The notes under the pieces are model-generated. The model saw nothing but the letters and a program-made list of their open reading frames with translations. It was not told where the DNA came from and ran no database searches. Both the position numbers and the translations under genes were made by a program. DNA of 64,000 bases from Cellulosimicrobium marinum (lineage in GTDB: Bacteria > Actinomycetota > Actinomycetes > Actinomycetales > Cellulomonadaceae), in the NCBI RefSeq assembly GCF_020551945.1, contig NZ_JAJBZH010000002.1:124001-188000 (forward strand), written 5' to 3'. Shown here piece by piece: positions 61,536-64,000 of this stretch (its first letter is position 1; every line of letters begins with the position of its first letter).

Positions 61536-64000
61536 CCGACGCCGCGGACGGCTTCGAGCTGCGGACCGACCTGCTCACGCGGGTGGCGCACGCGCACGAC
61601 GCGTCGCACTACCTCCTGCGTCCCGACGTGGTGGTGCGCGCCCACGACCGTGACGGCGTCGTCGCGGCGCTGGGCGAGGCGCACCGCCGTGGGCTGCCCG
61701 TGACGTTCCGCTCGGGGGGCACGAGCCTGTCCGGGCAGGCGTCGGGCGGCGGCGTGCTCGTGGACACGCGCACCCGGTTCACGCGCGTCGAGGTGCTCGA
61801 CGGCGGCGAGCGCGTGCGGTGCGAGCCCGGCGCCACCCTGCGGCTCGTCAACGCGCACCTGCTGCGGCACGGTCGCCGCCTCGGGCCCGACCCGGCGAGC
61901 GAGATCGCCTGCACCGTCGGCGGCGTCGTCGCGAACAACTCGTCCGGCATGTCGTCCGGCACCACCCGCACCGCGTACCGGACCGTCGAGGCGATGACCG
62001 TCGTCCTCGCCGACGGCACGGTCCTCGACACCGGCGCACCCGACGCCGACGACCGCCTGCGCGCCCTGCGCCCCGAGGTCCACGCCGGTCTCGCCGCGCT
62101 GCGCGACCGGGTGCGGTCGAGCGCGACCGCGCGCGCGGAGATCGAGCGGCAGTTCGCGATGAAGAACACCATGGGCTACTCGGTCAACGCGCTGCTCGAC
62201 CACGACACGCCCGCGAAGATCCTCGAGCACCTGCTCGTCGGCTCCGAGGGCACCCTCGGGTGGGTCGCCGACGTCACCTTCCGCACCGTGCCGCTGCTCA
62301 CGCACGCCGCGACGACGCTCCTCGTGCTCGACTCGATCGAGCGCGCGACCGACGCCCTCGTCCCGCTCGCCGCGTCCGGGGCGGAGGCGATCGAGCTGCT
62401 CGACGCCGCGTCCCTGCGGGTGGCCGCGGCGGACCCCGCCGCCGACCCGAGCATGCGCGCGCTCGCCGCGGGCGCGGGCATCACCGACCAGACCGCCCTG
62501 CTCGTCGAGTACCGCGCCGCCACCCCGGACGCGCTCGCGCCGCTGCAGGACGCCGCGCGCGACGTCGTCGGCGGGCTGCGCCTCGAGGTCCCCGCCGACC
62601 TCACGACCGACCCCGCGACGCGCGAGCGCCTGTGGCGCGTGCGCAAGGGCCTGTACACCGCCGTCGCGGGCGCGCGCCCCGCGGGCAGCACCGCCCTGCT
62701 GGAGGACGTCGCCGTCCCCGTCGGCGACCTCACCACGACCGTGCGGGACCTCGCCGGTGTGTTCGCCCGGCACGGCTACGACGACGCCGTGACGTTCGGG
62801 CACGCCAAGGACGGCAACCTGCACTTCATGATCACGCCGCGCCTCGGCGAGGCCGCCGAGCTCGACCGCTACGCGGCGTTCAGCGACGACCTCGTCGACC
62901 TCGTCCTCGCGCACGGCGGCACCCTCAAGGCCGAGCACGGCACCGGCCGCATCATGGCGCCGTTCGTGCGCCGCCAGTACGGCGACGAGCTCTACGACGT
63001 CATGCGCGAGGTCAAGCGCCTGCTCGACCCGCAGGGCCTGCTCAACCCGGGCGTCGTGCTCAGCGACGACCCTGACGAGCACCTGAAGAACCTCAAGGTC
63101 GAGGCGTCCGCGGGAGGCGAGGACGCGCCGCTCGTCGACCGCTGCGTGGAGTGCGGCTACTGCGAGCCGGGCTGCCCGTCGCGCACCGTCACCACCACCC
63201 CCCGCCAGCGCATCGCGCTGCTCAAGGAGATGGCGTCCGCGAGCCCGGCCGAGCGCGCCGAGCTCGAGCGCGCCTACGACTACGCGGGCGTGCAGACGTG
63301 CGCCGTCGACTCCCTGTGCGTCGAGGCGTGCCCCGTCGGCATCGACACCGGCGCCGTCATGAAGGGCCACCGCGCCCGCGGGCACGGGTCCCTCGTGCAG
63401 CGCGGGGGCGTGCTCGCCGCCGAGCACTGGGGCGGCGTCCTCACGGGCGTGCGCGGCGCGCTCGCCGTCGCGGACGCCCTGCCGACGCCGCTCGTGCGCG
63501 GCGCGTCCCAGGTGGGTCGGGCGGTGCTCGGGACGGACGTCGTGCCCCTCGCGGGCGCCGACCTCCCCGGTCCCGGCCCGCGTCGTGACGCCACGCCCGT
63601 CGGCGCCACGCACGGTGACGCGGCGCCCGGGACCGCGCCCCGCGCGGTGCTCCTCGCGTCGTGCACCGGCGAGATGTTCGAGCCCGGCGGCGACGGCGCG
63701 GGGGCCGCGTCCGCGCTGCGCACCCTGTGCGAGCGCGCCGGCATCGCGCTCGCCGTGCCCGACGCCGTCGGCAGCCTGTGCTGCGGCACGCCCTGGTCCT
63801 CCAAGGGCCTGACCGACGGCGCCGCCGCCATGGCCCGCCGCGTCACCGACGCCCTGTGGACGGCGACGCGCGGTGGCGAGCTCCCCGTCGTGTGCGACGC
63901 GTCGAGCTGCACGCACGGGCTCGTCGAGTCCGGGCACCGGCTCGCCGACCCGGTCGAGCGCGAGCGCTTCGCGCGCCTGCGGTTCGTCGACGCGGTGACG
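61532..64000 (+). CDS. FAD-linked oxidase with Fe-S domains (D-2-hydroxyacid dehydrogenase type), 3' end missing
   Basis: 823 codons without a stop run to the window edge. Order: FAD_binding_4 domain (TFRSGGTSLSGQASGGGVLV, GPDPASEIACTVGGVVANNS), FAD-oxidase C domain (VTFGHAKDGNLHFMI, TLKAEHGTGRIMAPFVRRQY), a 4Fe-4S pair (CVECGYCEPGCPSR and CAVDSLCVEACPVG), then the first CCG domain (LLASCTGEMFEPGG, LCCGTPW). This is the single-chain GlcD/GlcF-like architecture of Dld-II / D-2-hydroxyglutarate or D-lactate dehydrogenases. The GTG overlaps the RpiR stop. A long minus-strand frame over the same region is its shadow. Confidence 0.92.
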   Translation, partial: MTDAADGFELRTDLLTRVAHAHDASHYLLRPDVVVRAHDRDGVVAALGEAHRRGLPVTFRSGGTSLSGQASGGGVLVDTRTRFTRVEVLDGGERVRCEPGATLRLVNAHLLRHGRRLGPDPASEIACTVGGVVANNSSGMSSGTTRTAYRTVEAMTVVLADGTVLDTGAPDADDRLRALRPEVHAGLAALRDRVRSSATARAEIERQFAMKNTMGYSVNALLDHDTPAKILEHLLVGSEGTLGWVADVTFRTVPLLTHAATTLLVLDSIERATDALVPLAASGAEAIELLDAASLRVAAADPAADPSMRALAAGAGITDQTALLVEYRAATPDALAPLQDAARDVVGGLRLEVPADLTTDPATRERLWRVRKGLYTAVAGARPAGSTALLEDVAVPVGDLTTTVRDLAGVFARHGYDDAVTFGHAKDGNLHFMITPRLGEAAELDRYAAFSDDLVDLVLAHGGTLKAEHGTGRIMAPFVRRQYGDELYDVMREVKRLLDPQGLLNPGVVLSDDPDEHLKNLKVEASAGGEDAPLVDRCVECGYCEPGCPSRTVTTTPRQRIALLKEMASASPAERAELERAYDYAGVQTCAVDSLCVEACPVGIDTGAVMKGHRARGHGSLVQRGGVLAAEHWGGVLTGVRGALAVADALPTPLVRGASQVGRAVLGTDVVPLAGADLPGPGPRRDATPVGATHGDAAPGTAPRAVLLASCTGEMFEPGGDGAGAASALRTLCERAGIALAVPDAVGSLCCGTPWSSKGLTDGAAAMARRVTDALWTATRGGELPVVCDASSCTHGLVESGHRLADPVERERFARLRFVDAVT

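Noticed and set aside
61469-63937. An 822-residue minus-strand frame
   Set aside because: Shadow of the FAD/Fe-S oxidase, whose plus-strand frame shows clear cofactor motifs.
1-64000. tRNA genes or CRISPR arrays
   Set aside because: No cloverleaf with a GTTCRANYC T-loop and no regularly spaced repeats were seen at any point, including island borders.

Overview
The window is chromosomal DNA of a very GC-rich actinobacterium. Codons end almost always in G or C, GTG starts and GTGA/ATGA overlaps are frequent, and TTGTCCACA-type DnaA boxes, ANTAR regulators, an RskA-type anti-sigma factor and a class F sortase are present. Gene content and order (ssb-rpsR-rplI, then dnaB) suggest the Micrococcales, perhaps a Cellulosimicrobium, Isoptericola or Cellulomonas relative. 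That placement is inference.

Layout. (1) 1-5225: replication and ribosome block: ssb tail, rpsR, rplI, a bidirectional terminator, a MATE exporter, a cluster of DnaA-box-like sites, and dnaB, which is split by an Ala1 'WCT' (class 3) intein with a damaged homing-endonuclease motif. The last ~250 bp of dnaB have foreign, AT-richer codon use. (2) 5226-14198: an accessory island. It holds a decayed IS3-type element, an IS5-like remnant, a complete qatABCD anti-phage operon, about 1 kb of featureless DNA with a long imperfect inverted repeat, and a row of broken genes (VOC, IS5-like transposase, RidA). (3) 14205-35151: ordinary chromosome. It includes an AlkD-like protein, a glycosyltransferase, a TetR/SDR pair, a 2024-residue PKD/VWA/discoidin surface protein, a fasciclin protein, a CmtR-like sensor with a CDF exporter, an SRPBCC/ArsR pair with two palindromic operators, an epoxide hydrolase, a DUF4397-sortase-SigK-RskA module and a USP-crcB-crcB fluoride cluster. 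(4) 35152-35924: a scar with an in-frame chimera of a DUF1016 fragment and a copy of the ArsR gene end, followed by a hairpin also found at 29.3 kb. (5) 35925-41252: a SigE-type sigma operon, an AlkZ-like protein, VOC, pentapeptide-repeat and LhgO-like genes. (6) 41274-44317: an ATP-dependent DNA ligase followed by three further copies of its own 3' end, with small AT-richer genes between them. This is the most unusual structure in the window. (7) 44369-64000: two ANTAR regulators, a non-canonical Nramp operon, a SpoIIE phosphatase, redox genes, a second AlkD protein, and a sugar kinase/RpiR/FAD-FeS oxidoreductase operon that runs off the window.

Two places, the 3' ends of dnaB and of the ligase gene, look as if incoming DNA replaced or duplicated the end of a conserved gene. 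In both cases foreign cargo lies just downstream: a phage-defence island after dnaB and small unknown genes after the ligase. The island qat operon should work as a unit: a KAP ATPase, QatB, a QueC-like PP-loop enzyme and a TatD nuclease, with start and stop codons overlapping throughout.
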